Shown: positions 10,876-23,507, counted from the first letter of the stretch. The stretch is DNA of 64,000 nt from Telopea speciosissima (GCF_018873765.1 NC_057918.1:67374871-67438870), one strand, 5' to 3'. Notes: generated by a model not told the origin, from the letters alone. Translations and numbers: made by a program.

Positions 10876-13421
10876 TCTTTGGATAACTTAGAGTCGCAAT
10901 CGAAGCTCTTCCTCTAGATAATAGTTTTTTTATAACCTAAAATAAAATATGCGATTGTTCAACTCTTGAACCTAACAATCCCGCGCAATATAAAATCACC
11001 AAAACACAAAAGTTTTTAAAATAATAGTTTTCTCAAACCTCACACACATAAGAAAAAGAGAGAGAGAGGAAGGATAAAAAAACACATGGAGCCTTCTCCC
11101 CTTCCTCCTTTTATATATAAAACCCTTTTATTTTTTTTTTGGTTTTTGTTGTCCTGTGCAAGTCTAGTTTCCTAAACATAGACTTTTCAATTTGGTGAGA
11201 TTTTGGTCACTTTTCATATATCTTAACATCTTCGCTTCTAAAGTGAGAAGATGTAGAAACTTAAATGAATTGTTGTCTTTAATTATTGTCAACTATATAA
11301 TCCAATTTTATATTATTTATCACCGTAAATAAAAAGATAATTAACCAATTTAATATTCTCAAAATTATCGTGCACAATTAAACTCTTTAATTTGCATACA
11401 AGAACTTCCACTTTTCTAATATCTTGTAATGAGCTATAGGACATGTAATTAAATACTGTCAAACCGTCAACTCATTGTATAAGTTTATTTTAGAGATTCT
11501 ATGATCGTGATCAGATGTCAAAAAATATTTCAAAATTAAAATATAATACATAAATTATTATTTTTCATATTACAAAATAATTTTGTAAATAATTTACAAA
11601 AACGACATTGGTACCAGATTTCTGTCCGATTGGTCATAGACTTTCTCTCTCATTGATATCCTGAATCAACGGTAGTAGATTCCATGTTGAGCATCTCTTT
11701 CATTAACAATGCGGGATCACGTGTCCAATATACCGGTATTTAGTCTGTAGGACGTTAACCATTGGTTTGTAATGAAAAAGAACTCCCAAGTCAAAGGTCA
11801 GAAGACATGTTTGAATCTCGTCCTCTCACAATTGACAATAACACATGCAAGATTCTTATCAGATTTTTTTCTATACACACAGAATGTGTGTAATCACATT
11901 TATGAACCGAAAACTCATTTCTGGTAACATACAATGTGACAACCATATTTACGGGATGTTCAGTCATGTCCCTAATCGAGAACAGTTTTGGGTAAAAACC
12001 CATAGAACAACTTATGAACCCAATAAAATACATGTCATGTGTGACAAAAAAAAAAAAAAATACTTTATTAATATGAATCGAGTTTGATTGACACATATCC
12101 AATAATAAACACGTGCCCTAAATTTTATAACCATGATGTTGCTTAGTAGATGATTGGTATATAATAAAGTGTTATTATGTAAGGGTATAGTATTTTTGAG
12201 ATTTTCTAATTGAATAACTGATTTTATTTAATTTAATGGATTTGGTGCAATTATTATTGTCCATTCAAGTCAGAAGGAGGAGAGAGGCACATCTCAGAAG
12301 AAGTGGGGACTAAACCTACTCCCACACATATAAAAGGATCGGCCAGAGGAGGGAGTCGTGCATGTCCAAGCCTGGGTCGCCTCCACTGACTCTCTCTCTC
12401 TCTCTTCTTGTCTTTTCTCTTGTTCCCTTGATTTTGAGGGTTTTGGGTTTGGTGAAACCCTGGAATTCTTGAAACTTTTGAAGAGATTTTGTCTTGACTT
12501 GGAGAATCTTGGCTGCACCAAGAAAGTATAAAAAACGTTCTTCTCTATGTGTTCTTTGGAGAACGAACCGCTATTTGGAGGAAGAACTTGAGACTCTTTA
12601 GATTAGCAAATCTAATTAACTCTTTTGTGGTTAATCTTATGTAGTTTGATATTCTTGGGATGCAAAAGAAACTCGAATCAACCTCCTTACACTGTGTATT
12701 CGGATATAGGATGTTTATCTTTTCCATTGAAAGACGAAAAGAAATGTTTTTCTTAATTTTCTTGTCTTTGCCCTAATTCTTATGGAAAAAAAAAAGGACT
12801 GAGAAGATCCCAGTCCAACAATAAAAACTCTCCTTTACACATCCGTAGCATTATAGAAGACATTTTTCATCTTTGTACCCAACTTGCTTCTATATCTTTT
12901 TCTTCTATTCTAAGGGAGATAAGCAACCCCGCTAACTCCCTGACTAGGAGGATATCATCAATTTCATGTATGATAATTTGGCCCAATTCCGTTCCATGAC
13001 TTTTGGATTTAAGTTCTAATCCGGCCATGAGTTTACATGAATCCTAATAAATTAAAGAACATGGCAGGGGGACCTTCTCTCTGCCTTGTTCCTCACTTTC
13101 TACCATAAAAAAAAAGGGACAATTTCTTAGATCTACTAGATAAGAACGGAAATTACAAGATAAGTAGGTTTCAAATTTCTTTTACATCCACTACTTTCCA
13201 TTTTAAAAAGATTTACTGAATCCAGATAGTTGGTTAATTGTCATGCCATGTAAGAATAAAATAAAAGTAAACTTTCAAAATTATCCCAAAACTCAGTTTT
13301 AATTTGAAACCACGATGAGGAAAATAGGAGCAAAGGGGCGTGCACGTTTCTCTACCTGTTTTTTTTTTATTTCTAATATAATTTTTTTTATTATTTCTTT
13401 CACTTTTGTTTTTTTTTTTTT
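10876..13421. other. Intergenic, possible transcribed leader near 12330
   Basis: This is mostly AT-rich, with homopolymer runs and no convincing gene. Around 12330 a TATA-like cacatataaaagg is followed by a (CT)n-rich stretch that resembles a plant leader or LTR R-U5 region. No ORF over about 80 codons and no second LTR copy follows. A GA-rich block near 11060 precedes another TATA-like tatatataaaaccc near 11115. Confidence 0.35.
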
Positions 13422-13946
13422 GGGAAAGGTTTCGTACACAGTCGTGTAAACCGTGTACGAAACCTTTTCCCTTAATTTAATACCCGTAATATTCTTAAAG
13501 AAGGTATTTTTCCCTATTTACCCCCATTTTATGACAATTTTACCCCACTAAACCTCTTCTTCTTGTTTAACAGTTAACTCACCAACGACTCCAACCCCTT
13601 TTTTCTGAGAACAAAACCAAACCCTTGAAACCCTCTTCTTCTCCAAAATATATCTCCACACCCCCCCCTTTTTCTTTTTTGATTCTCCTGAATCTCTCTC
13701 CTCTCACGGCTTCACTCTCCCTTTCCTATCCATCTATCTCTTCATTCTGCAACCTTAAGAAAATAGAATCCTAATACCAAAAACCAAGAACCAAGAACGA
13801 AAAACCAAAAAAAATAAAAAAATGAAGAAGATGGGAGTTGCAGAAAATCTTGTTAATAGTAATTGATTTACCAAGAAATTTGATCAAATTCTAGACAAAT
13901 CACATCATGTGTAATTAGAATCCTTTTTTTTCTAATGCATTCACTG

Positions 13947-14111
13947 CTATATGCCGTCTGGGTTGAGTTGGAACTTCATATGTTCATACAGTTCGATGTG
14001 AGCGCCAGCATGTGGCTTCTCTTGTATTGTCTCCATTTCATTTGTGTAGAGAGAGTCTTGACTATCTGATGTTGTGTGTGCGTAGGTGTGCTTTTGCGGG
14101 GCCGTTGCCAT
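13947..14111 (-). CDS. Small ORF of 54 codons, possible captured first exon
   Basis: The minus-strand frame opens with ATGGCAACGGCC at 14111 and ends at TAG (13949-13947). Its text starts MATAPQKHTYAHTTSDSQD and ends MKFQLNPDGI. I do not recognise a family. It is supported by a TATA-like CTATAAATATA about 150 bases upstream and a CG-containing, less AT-rich composition than its surroundings. A possible donor (GTATGA) lies inside the frame, so it could be the first exon of a longer gene whose later exons I could not find. It lies inside the candidate TIR element, so it may be a captured fragment. It may also be chance. Confidence 0.3.
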   Translation of the reverse strand: MATAPQKHTYAHTTSDSQDSLYTNEMETIQEKPHAGAHIELYEHMKFQLNPDGI

Positions 14112-14261
14112 TTATTTGTGAGAGACCCCACAAATATAGAAACAGAGCTTGATTTTTTTTTTTCCCGGACTTTCTCTGTCTGTGTATTGTGTAAGAATGA
14201 AGGAATTTCAGGTCAATAATGGTGAAAATGATCTTCTTCTAATGTCGGGATGCGTTATCCG

Positions 14262-14272
14262 TATATTTATAG
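14262..14272 (-). promoter_or_regulatory. TATA-like box upstream of the 54-codon ORF
   Basis: The minus strand reads CTATAAATATA about 150 bases upstream of the ATG at 14111, a normal plant spacing. The copia element is inserted about 135 bases further upstream and would separate this core promoter from any distal elements. Confidence 0.35.
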
Positions 14273-14407
14273 GTATATAATAAGTGGGACAGGAGAATTT
14301 GCGGCGTCGGAGTCAATGATAGAGGCTGGCTGCGGGCACCGTAATCATAGAGGACGAACAGTAAACAAAGGAGAAGAGTCGTTTTAACTCAATCTGTACA
14401 ATATTAT

Positions 14408-15113
14408 TGTTGGGTCCTCCTCATTTATGAGGGCCAGCCACCACCCTTGACAAATGGGTTGGGTGGTGGTGTGTTGCGTAAAAAAGTCAAGAAGAAACAA
14501 ATAAAAAGAAGAAGAAAGAGAGGAGAGTAATAAGCTAATGGCCAAAATAGCAATCAACCATTAAATGAAAGGAAGAAAAAATGGGGAGGGGGTGCCTCCC
14601 ACCTACCTTGGTTGGGTCAACAACATGAAGAACAAGGTAAACGCTCCTCTACTATTTCCTATAAATAGGGGTTAAGAGCAAGGACTCAATATACAAGTTG
14701 AACACACAAGTTCAAGAGCTGTGAAGGTGAGAGTGTTTTTTGGAGTTATTGGGTTTAGTGTAATCTCTTCAAGGGTTTGAGAGTGTGAGTTGAGAGAGGG
14801 TGTACAAGGGGTATCCGGCTTTGGATACAGGGTTGGATTTGGTTTAAATCCAAGTGTTATTACTTGTACGATTATTATCTCAGTTCTCTTATATTGAAGA
14901 AGTCATAATTACGCCCGTTGATGTAGCCATTGTCGAACCACGTAAACACTTGTGTCTGTGAGTTTGTTTGCTTTATCATTTTTATACACTCTTTGTACGC
15001 TCTCATTTTGTGTTAAGGTGGGTCCCATACGTGGTTACTATCCATATACTGTCGTATTTTCTCCAATTTTCTTTGCATACAGGTGAAAAAGGTTTTTTGC
15101 ACTTTTCCCAACA
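14408..15113 (+). repeat. 5' LTR of copia 1
   Basis: This LTR of 706 bp has TG...CA ends. A TATA-like CTATAAATAGGGG near 14660 would be the LTR core promoter, with R-U5 following. It carries 12 bases (around 14984-14998) that the 3' LTR lacks. Confidence 0.95.
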
Positions 15114-15115
15114 AG

Positions 15116-15127
15116 TGGTATCAGAGC
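15116..15127 (+). other. Primer-binding site of copia 1
   Basis: TGGTATCAGAGC begins two bases after the 5' LTR. It is complementary to the 3' end of initiator tRNA-Met, the usual primer of plant copia elements. Confidence 0.9.
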
Positions 15128-15169
15128 CTTGGTTCGCGTGAACGTGTGTAAAAACTTGATTGCAGTACG

Positions 15170-18100
15170 ATGACTGGAAAAAGAATCTCGATGGGTAAGT
15201 TCGACATAAAGCTTTTTTATGGCAAAAATAACTTCAGTTTATAGCAAAGCACGGTCAAAGACATCTTGGTGCAACAAGGGTTGTTCAAAACATTGTCTGG
15301 CAAAGCCAAGAAGCCACAATCCATGTCTGATGATGATTGGGAAGAACTTGAAATGAAGACAGTAAGTACCATCCGCTTATGTCTCGCATCTAAGGTAAAA
15401 TATAATGTGTTGAATGAAACCTCTACTCCTAAATTGTGGTTAAAACTTGAAAATTTATATATGTCAAAATCCCTCACAAATAAATTATTTTTGAAAAAAC
15501 AATTATATCAATCGAGGATGGAAGAAGGAACTAACCTCATGGATCATCTGAATGTTTTTAATAGAATTGTTACTCAACTATTAAACCTTGAAGTAAAAAT
15601 TGAAGATGAGGATAAAACTCTTCTTCTTTTGGCTTCTCTTCCATCTTCATTTGACACATTGGTGACTACCTTATTGGTTGGAAAAGACACTCTCGAAGTT
15701 GATGAGGTGACAACGGCTTTATTGGAAAATGAAATAAGAAGAAAATCCTTGAGGCCGTCTCAGCAAGAGGTACTTGTCATGGAAAGCCGAGGGAGAAGCA
15801 GAACCAGACGACCACAAGATTGTGAGAAGTCACAAGGAAGATCCAAGTCAAAAGGAAGAATCACATGCTACTACTGCAAAAAAGGTAGGGCATATGAAAA
15901 AGGACTGTAGAAAGCTCAAAGCAAAAAGAGAGAACCATGATGACAAGAAAGAAGAAAACGACACCACTGCCGTGAGCTCAGATGGAGACATTGTCATCAT
16001 CTCGAGCTGTGAAAAATCTTGTCTCACCCTCGCATGCAATGATTCAGACTGGGTCATCGATTCAGGTGCATCTTACCATGTTACCCCTCACAATGAATTT
16101 TTTATTTCTCTTAAAATGAGTGATTTTTGTGTTGTAAAAATGGGCAACAGTGGCACCTTAAAAATTATGGAGATGGATGATGTGAATATTGAAACAAATG
16201 TTGGTTGTAAAATGATTTTTAAAGACGTGAGGTATATACCAGACGTCCATTTAAATTTGATCTCTGCAGAAAAATTAGATGAAGAATGATATCACAATCA
16301 CTTTGGTAACAATCGATGGAAGCTTACCAAAGGATCTCTTGTGATGGCAAAGGGAAGTAAGTGTTGTACTTTGTACAAAACAAAAGTGCAAATTTGTAAG
16401 GTTGAAATAAACACAGCGGAGGATGAGTCCACTACGGACGTGTGGCATCGGCGACTTGACCATATGAGTGAGAAAGGGATGCAAATTCTCGCAAAAGGTA
16501 ATCTTTTACAAAATATTAAAGGTACGTCCCTAAACCACTGTGTTCATTGTTTAGTCGGTAAACAACACCGAGTTACCTTCAACAAAAGTTCTCCCCAAAG
16601 GAAAAGAGACATTTTAGAATTAGTACATTCTGATGTCTGTGGACCTATGAAAGTAAAATCAGTTGGGGGTGCGTCTTACTTTGTTACTTTCATAGATGAT
16701 GCATTTAGAAAAGTGTGGGCATTTGCATTAAAAACTAAAGATCAAGTTTTTGATGTATTTAAATAATTTCATGTTACTGTTGAAATAGAAACATGAAAAC
16801 CTCTCAAATGCATTCATACTGATAATGGTGGTGAATATATTGGTCCATTTGAAGAGTACTACAAAGACCATGGAATTCGGCATGAACAAACAGTTCCCAA
16901 GACCCCACAGCATAATGGTGTAGCTGAAAGGATGAACTGCATCATTATAGAAAGAATCAAATGCATGCTTTCACATGCAAAATTGGTACGATGTTACTGG
17001 GGAGAAGTCATGCGGACAACCGTTTACTTAATTAATTTATCTCCATCATCCCCTTTGAATTGAGATATTCCCGAGCATGTATGGAGTGAAAAAGACGTAT
17101 CCTACAATCATCTGAAGGTGTTCGATTGCAGAGCGTTCGTGCATGTTCCAAGAGACGAACGGTCCAAACTTGATGACAAATTTAAACAATGCATTTTCTT
17201 AGGATATGCTAATGACAAGTTTGGTTACAGGTTATGGGATCTGGTTGAGAAGAAGGTGATCAGAAGCAGAGATGTGGTCTTTCTAAAAGACTAAACAATT
17301 GAAGGCTTTGACAAGATTGAAAAATCTCAGTCGTTCATTGATGACCTTGTGGATTCTGATCTAGATTCTCCACCCATGGCACATGATGTTGGGGGAGATG
17401 CGCAAGAAGGCATTGAAGATGCAACCGATGATGTCGATGGTGAAAATGATTCTCCTACAGATGGTACCGATGATGGTGAACAGGGGGAGCAGGTGACTCA
17501 AGAGCTACCAGTTGAGTCCCAATTAAGAAGATTCACCAAGGAGCGACAACAATCTACCAGGTATCCACCTCATCAGTATGTTACACTAACAGATGTAGGA
17601 GAACCAGAGTGCTTCGAAGAAGCAAAAGCTGATAAGCACATGGTTGAATGGTTAAAAGCTATGCGAGAGGAGATGGACTCTCTGCATAAAAATCATACCT
17701 ATGACCTGGTAAGTTTACCTAAGGGTAAGAAGACACTAAAAAATAAATGGGTGTTCAAATTAGGGTTTTTTACAATTACCACCCCAAAATCTTTACTATC
17801 TACTATTACCCCCCCCCCCAAAAAAAACTTTCAAACAACTGTTACCCCCCTCTGATACATATTAACCACTAACTGACCCCCACCGTTACATTTTCGTAAC
17901 GATGGGGGTTAGTCGTGACAGTGTGCCATTGTCACGAATTTTTCAGGACCAAAATGCCCTTTTGGGGTGGTAATTGTAAAAAAAAAAAAACCCATCACCG
18001 TCCTTCTTCTCCTTCTTCTTCCTCTGCAACCCCAAATTGCATTCATTCATTGCAAAAGAATTTGAAGTCTCTCATGGCAAACCTCGTCTTGGAGAACTAA

Positions 18101-20652
18101 GAGTCTACAGAGAACATATGTCCGAATGGTTAAACAATTTTTCTTTCTTTTTTCTTTCATTTCATTTGACTGATGCGATGTTCTACTCTTTCCAAAGAAC
18201 TTGAATCTTGTAAAATGCGATTTTTTCTCCCCGTGAAGTTATTCTTTGTTTTCAATTCTAGGATGTTTAATGGTGGATTTTGTGTAGTTGGCGATCATTG
18301 ATATCTCATAATTTATTCTCGTTGTCTATTTCTATGTTTACAATAAGAAGAGTTGTGCGGTTTTTGCTCCGATGATTACAGTTCTCTAAGCATGGGAGTA
18401 TGTGTAGAACCGTTTGAATTTGAGAAAGAAACAGGAAAAGTCTGCTCTGCCCATTCTTAAAACACTCAAACAAACCCAAATCCACCTTTCTAAGTTCAAG
18501 TGACTCCGAAAACAAATAGAGTAAAAAAAACTCTATTTTTTAGGTATGTATTCAGAACTCAAACCCTCGTAGAAGCAGTCTCAATTGAAATCCCCAAATC
18601 TGATTTCAAACCCTAAAGAGATTTTCTAAACAAAAGCCAATAAATACCAATCCAGAAATGCAAAGATCTGAAACTCTATGTTGTTGGGCTTGAGGATCCT
18701 TGTCGTTAAGGTTTGGGGACAAAGAACCAAAGTTTCTGCTGCTGCTCAAGAAGGAACCTGAACTACCTATTTGCAATGGGTTGAAGAGAGAATCAGAGGA
18801 GAGGAGTTCGAACTCTGAGCGGGAGGAATCTTTGAATGGGTTTTGTTGTTTTGGGATGGAGAACAGAGTATCTTTGTATTTCAGGTTCATGGTAGGGGAG
18901 AGCATGGATAGACCCTGCGGATCTTGCATTCGATCACCCAAACTTTCTTTGTTCAGCAAGGACGGTGATGGGTTGCAGAGGAGGAAGAAGAAGGAGAAGG
19001 ACGGTGATGGGTTTTTTTTTTTTTTTTTTTTACAATTACCACCCAAAAGGGTATTTTGGTCCTAGAAAATTCATGACAATGGTACACTGTCACGATTAAC
19101 CCCCACCGTTACGAAAATGTAACGGTGGGGGTCAGTTAGTGGTTAGTATGCATCAGAGGGGGGTAACAGTTGTTTGAAAGTTTTTTTTTGGGGGGGGGGG
19201 GGGGGTAATAGTAGATAGTAAAGATTTTGGGGTGGTAATTGTAAAAAACCCTTCAAATTAAAGACCGAAGAGAACAACCCTCAACCAAGGTACAAGGCAA
19301 GGTTTATTGTGAAAGATTTTGGGCAAAAGAAAGGTATTGACTTTGATTAAAATTTTTCACCCGTAGTAAAAATGTCATCGATACGAATAGTGTTAAGTCT
19401 AGCTGCAAGTACGAACTTGAAAGTTCATCAACTTGATGTAAAAACAGTCTTTCTCCATGGTGATCTGGATGAAGAAATTTACATGGAGCAACTAGAAGGC
19501 TTCAAAGTCAAGGGTAAGGAACACATGATCTACAGATTAAGAAAGAGATTGTACGGCTTGAAACAAGCACCAAGGTAATGGTACAAGAAATTTGATTAAT
19601 TCATGATGGATCACGGGTATACAAGGACAACATTAGGCCGTTGTGTATTTGTTAAGAACTTTTCAAAAAATGACTGCTCTATGTTGATGACATGTTAATT
19701 GTTGGTTAGGATGTCAGTAAAATTGACAAGTTAAAGTAAGAATTGAGAAAGTCCTTTGCCATGAAGGATTTGGGGCATGTACGACAAATCTTAAGGATGA
19801 AGATTTCCAGTGATTGGAAAGCCGGCAAGCTATGGCTATCATAAGAAACGTACGTGCAGAAGGTACTTGAAAGGTTCAATATGGACAAAGCAAAGCATGT
19901 AAGTACCCCACTTGTATGCCACTTCAAGTTGAGCAGTGACCAGAGCCCCTCAACTGAAGAAGGAAGAATTGGAATGAAGAATATACCCTACTCGTCAGCG
20001 GTAGGGAGCTTGATGTATGTCATGGTATGTACAAGACCGGACATTGCACATGCAGTTGGAGTTGTAAGTAGATTTCTTGCTAACCCAGGCAAAGAGCACT
20101 GGGAAGCTGTGAAATGGATTATGAGATATCTTAAAGGTACAACTAATTCTTGTTTGTGCTTTGGAGGTGAAAAACCTGTGTTGCAGGGATACACAGATGC
20201 AGATATGGCAGGAGATATTGACTCGAGGAAATCCACATCGGGATACCTCTTTACTTTTGCAGGGGGAGCAGTGTCATGGCAATCTAAGTTGCAAAAAATG
20301 TGTGGCCTTAACAACCACAGAAGCTGAGTACATAGCTGTTGTAAAAGCTTGTAAGGAGATGTTATGGATGAAATGGTTCACTCAAGAACTAGGACTGAAG
20401 CAAGACAAGTACGTTGTTCATTGCGACAGTCAAAATGCTATCCACATAAGTAAGAATCCTAGTTTCCATTGCAAGACCAAGCACATCAATGTAAGGTATC
20501 ACTGGATACGAGATGTACTAGAACAGAAACATTTGCAGCTTGAAAAGATTCATACTGACAAGAACGGAGCAGATATGATGACAAAAGCTTTACCCAAAGT
20601 AAAGTACTATTTTTGCAAAAGCATTGCAGGCATGGCAGGTCCCTCCTTATGA
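15170..20652 (+). pseudogene. Copia 1 gag-pol polyprotein, disrupted
   Basis: The start is the ATG at 15170 (MTGKRISMGKFD). Gag contains an in-frame TAG at 15242. A +1 shift inside the zinc knuckle near 15887 splits the CCHC motif between frames. The protease motif DSGAS lies near 16065. After a stop at 16287 come the GAG-pre-integrase HX..CVHCLVGK region and the integrase core, broken by stops at 16764 and near 17060 and 17292. The reverse transcriptase is split at 17762 by the Mutator-like element and resumes at 19261. Its catalytic YVDD is at 19680-19691, but upstream stops and a shift separate it from the rest. RNase H carries YTDAD near 20190 and a shift near 20300. Flanking codons rejoin in frame if the inserted element is ignored. 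Confidence 0.93.
17763..19251. mobile_element. Mutator-like element with long TIRs, nested in copia 1
   Basis: This 1489-bp insertion is flanked by the 9-bp duplication TTCAAATTA (17754-17762 and 19252-19260), the size made by Mutator-like transposases. Its terminal inverted repeats are about 230 bp and start GGGTTTTTTACAATTACC. They include the word CCCCCACCGTTACATTTTCG and C- or G-runs. No transposase is present. The unique middle (about 18010-18990) is less AT-rich and has gene-like text, including a minus-strand frame 18606-19046. This is the structure of a Pack-MULE carrying a host fragment, but I do not recognise the source gene. Confidence 0.92.
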
Positions 20653-20667
20653 GTCGGAGGGAGAGTT

Positions 20668-21361
20668 TGTTGGGTCCTCGTCATTTATGAGGGCCAGCCA
20701 CCACCCTTGACAAATGGGTTGGGTGGTGGTGTATTGTATAAAAAAATCAAGAAGAAACAAATAAAAAGAAAAAGAAAGAAAGGAGAGTAATAAGCTAATG
20801 GTCAAAATAGCAATCAACCATTAAATGAAAGGAAGAAAAAATGGGGAGGGGGTGCCTCCCACCTACCTTGGTTGGGTCAACAACATGAAGAACAAGGTGA
20901 ACGCTCCTCTACTATTTCCTATAAATAGGGGTTAAGAGCAAGGACTCAATATACAAGTTGAACACACAAGTTCAAGAGCTGTGAAGGTGAGAGTGTTTTT
21001 TGGAGTTATTGGGTTTAGTGCAATCTCTTCAAGGGTTTGAGAGTGTGAGTTGAGAGAGGGTGTACAAGGGGTATCCGACTTTGGATACAGGGTTGGATTT
21101 GGTTTAAATCCAAGTGTTATTACTTGTACGATTATTGTCTCAGTTCTCTTATATTGAAGAAGTCCCAATTACGCCCGTGGATGTAGCCATTGTCGAACCA
21201 CGTAAACATTTGTGTCTGTGAGTTTGTTTGCTTTATCATTTTATACGCTCTCATTTTGTGTTAAGGTGGGTCCCATACATGGTTACTATTCATGTACTGC
21301 CGTATTTTCTCCAATTTTCTTTGCATACAGGTGGAAAAGGTTTTTCGCACTTATCCCAACA
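20668..21361 (+). repeat. 3' LTR of copia 1
   Basis: This LTR of 694 bp is collinear with the 5' LTR. It is preceded by the purine tract and followed by the ATTAT duplication. Confidence 0.95.
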
Positions 21362-21414
21362 ATTATTTGGGGATATAATAGGGAAAGGTTTCGTACAGGT
21401 ACGAAACCTTTCCC

Positions 21415-22104
21415 CTTTTTTTGTTAATGACCGAATTTCCTTCCATCAACTGTGAATGAGATCCCATTCACTACGAATGGGAGAGGACGGGAATAGGTGT
21501 TGGAAGGATATTTTTTAACATACTTAAACCCTAGGAGGAGTTGGTGAACCCTAGGATGGTAGGTGAACAATCCTCTTTTTTTATTTTATTTTTTTTAATA
21601 TGTTTCTAATCCAATGGAGAGAAAAAGCCGGAGTCAGAGCTAGAAGAACTACATAGAGAGAGAGAGAGAGATGCACTAGATCAAAGACCGACTGGCAAGT
21701 TTTCTATGATGCTTAAAAGACCGGCAATGCTATGGAAAAGGAAGGAGGAAGGAGAGTGGAAAAGGATGGCATAAAAGACACAAGGAGATATGGTAGTGCA
21801 CCAGTCAGAGGAATTTATATCTACTGTTGTCCAAGCAATGCTGCTGTACGCATCGTGCGGCGCAGCAGCGGCCACATGTGCATAGCGGGCCCCACTGTGC
21901 AGACATGGCCGTTGCTACACCGCAGATGCGCATAGCAGCCGATCGCGATAGAACGGATAAAGGTCCCTACCGGAGGGATCTTTCACTAAACTGATATAGA
22001 GATGGAATAGATTAGATCGATTGACGATAGACAAAGAGATGGAAAAACGTGCAGAGAGATGAACCGACAAAGATGGAGAATTGCAAAAGAGCAAGGAGGG
22101 AGCA
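21415..22104. other. Intergenic, nothing recognised
   Basis: This holds short repeats, a (GA)n run near 21655 and a locally GC-rich stretch at 21830-21950 with CAGCAGC and GCATAGC words. No convincing gene was seen on either strand. Confidence 0.4.
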
Positions 22105-22318
22105 TGGTTCGTGATCTTGGTATTGGTTGGATCGGATCGGCGGATACTCGGGTAAATATGACATTTTTGTCCTTGTTTTTTTATTGAAAAAATCAATTTT
22201 TTTTTACATTTGTACCCCTATCCGTACAGTTGGATCAGATCGATATCGGGATCAATCCAGCCAAAATCGACCGATCCAGCCAAAATCGACCGATCCGATC
22301 CAATACCTCAAACCATGG
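22105..22318. mobile_element. MITE, related to 6112-6390
   Basis: The ends are inverted: CATGGTTCGTGATCTTGGTATTGG at the left and, reverse complemented, CATGGTTTGAGGTATTGG at the right. The interior has repeated CGATCCAGCCAAAATCGAC words in tandem and GATCGG words. It is non-coding. Confidence 0.6.
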
Positions 22319-22619
22319 GAGGAGACAGCAATATACATTGGAGAAAATTTGAAGAATTGACTAGAAACAATACAAAATAAAATAAAAAATAGGGCAAAGC
22401 GTGTCACTTCTTAACGATACAATGCTTCTACAACTGGGTTTGCAGGGTGAGTGGGGGTGGGGTGATCACGGGGTTAGAAGTTGGAACAGGGGTGGGATGG
22501 GGTAAAAAGAATGCAAATCGATCACGCTAGACACATGACTGTAAAATTACCACTTAACCCCCCAAGTAAAACTGAAAAATCACAAGGACATGATGACTAG
22601 AACTTCCATTACCCTTTCA

Positions 22620-22910
22620 CACCTAATGTGTGTCAAAATCAAACTGAAACTGTTTATCAAAATCAAATCGATAATAAATGGTTCAGTTATAGTTTCAAAA
22701 TTGAGACCATATAATTAAACGGTTTAAATTAAATCGAACCGTTTAACCGAATGAATCGTTCAACGCTCTTAAATGTACCAAAATCAAACAGAAACTATTT
22801 ACCAAAATTGAACTGCACCTTTTGAAACTGAAAGCGTTTAATAAATGTTTCAATTATGATTTCAATATTAAAACCGTTTAATCCAAAACGAACCGTTGAA
22901 CACCCTTACC
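22620..22910. repeat. AAACGGTT-rich repeat, second copy
   Basis: This is the reverse-orientation relative of 6862-7199. It shares TGTCAAAATCAAACTGAAAC, AAACGGTTTAAATTAAATCG and TTGAACACCCTT-type words. No flanking duplication is evident. Confidence 0.55.
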
Positions 22911-23507
22911 TCCGGTCATTGATCCTAAGCCTAATTAACCCATTCACAGCGACAGCTACACCCACAGCCACAGCCACGACCAACTAATACTCTTGGGCTT
23001 AATAGAAGCTGGGTTGAAAATTGAAACTGTGACCTTTCCCAGCCCAGCCCAAGGTCCAAGTAGCGGCAACTCGTTGTCGTATTCACATATTAGCAACCTT
23101 TCCCAGTTTTGTTTGCAGAAATCAGTATTGCAGAATTCATAGACCCATTGGATTTTATTTTCAATTATTTTATTGATTTCCTAAACGAGGAAGAAGCAGG
23201 GGATAAAGGCAATAAAGCGAACAAACCCATCTGTTAATCAGATTCTTCAACTCCACTTTCTATTTCTGTTGTTCTGCTCTTATATTTCTCCGATCCTATC
23301 TATCTTCCCTATAACGCAACCTCTCATGGTGGCTTTGATGGCCTTTCACTGTAAACATTTTCAGAATCCATTGCTAGCCCCAAACCCAGTGCTTTTTTTG
23401 GGGCAAATAGTCAATAGGGTTTATTACGTTTAACCCTATACTTATTCTGGGTACCCATGAAAGGAAATCCAGTTATTCGCTGACCCTTTCTTGCTTTTTA
23501 GAGCGCT
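22911..23507 (+). promoter_or_regulatory. Upstream region and 5' UTR of the RIN13-like gene
   Basis: This is the sequence directly before the start codon at 23508. It contains a C/T-rich leader-like stretch (23240-23330) and no competing ORF. The transcription start cannot be placed from sequence alone. Confidence 0.4.

Larger units (their letters stand above)
14408..21361 (+). mobile_element. Ty1/copia retrotransposon 1, structurally complete but coding-dead
   Basis: This 6954-bp element has LTRs of 706 and 694 bp, both TGTTGGG...CCCAACA, flanked by the 5-bp duplication ATTAT (14403-14407 and 21362-21366). The primer-binding site TGGTATCAGAGC follows the 5' LTR and a purine tract GGAGGGAGAGT precedes the 3' LTR. 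I count about 23 substitutions plus one 12-bp indel between the LTRs, near 3.3 percent and mostly transitions. The order gag, protease, integrase, reverse transcriptase, RNase H is that of copia. A Mutator-like element is inserted in the reverse-transcriptase region. Several stops and shifts make it non-autonomous today. Confidence 0.97.
13422..21414. mobile_element. Candidate TIR element carrying a gene fragment, split by a copia element
   Basis: At 13422-13471 GGGAAAGGTTTCGTACAC faces its own inverted copy. At 21381-21414 GGGAAAGGTTTCGTAC and its exact inverse form a 34-bp hairpin. The outermost ends are inverted relative to each other, and both abut T-runs that could be a duplicated target. 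Removing the copia element and one ATTAT copy leaves about 1.0 kb holding a TATA box and a small minus-strand ORF. One reading is a Mutator-like or other TIR element with a captured promoter and first exon. The alternative is two independent tiny foldback elements. Confidence 0.4.

Noticed and set aside
16341..16766. Apparent separate 141-codon gene
   Set aside because: It is the pre-integrase/integrase part of copia 1 between stops, so it was merged into that pseudogene.
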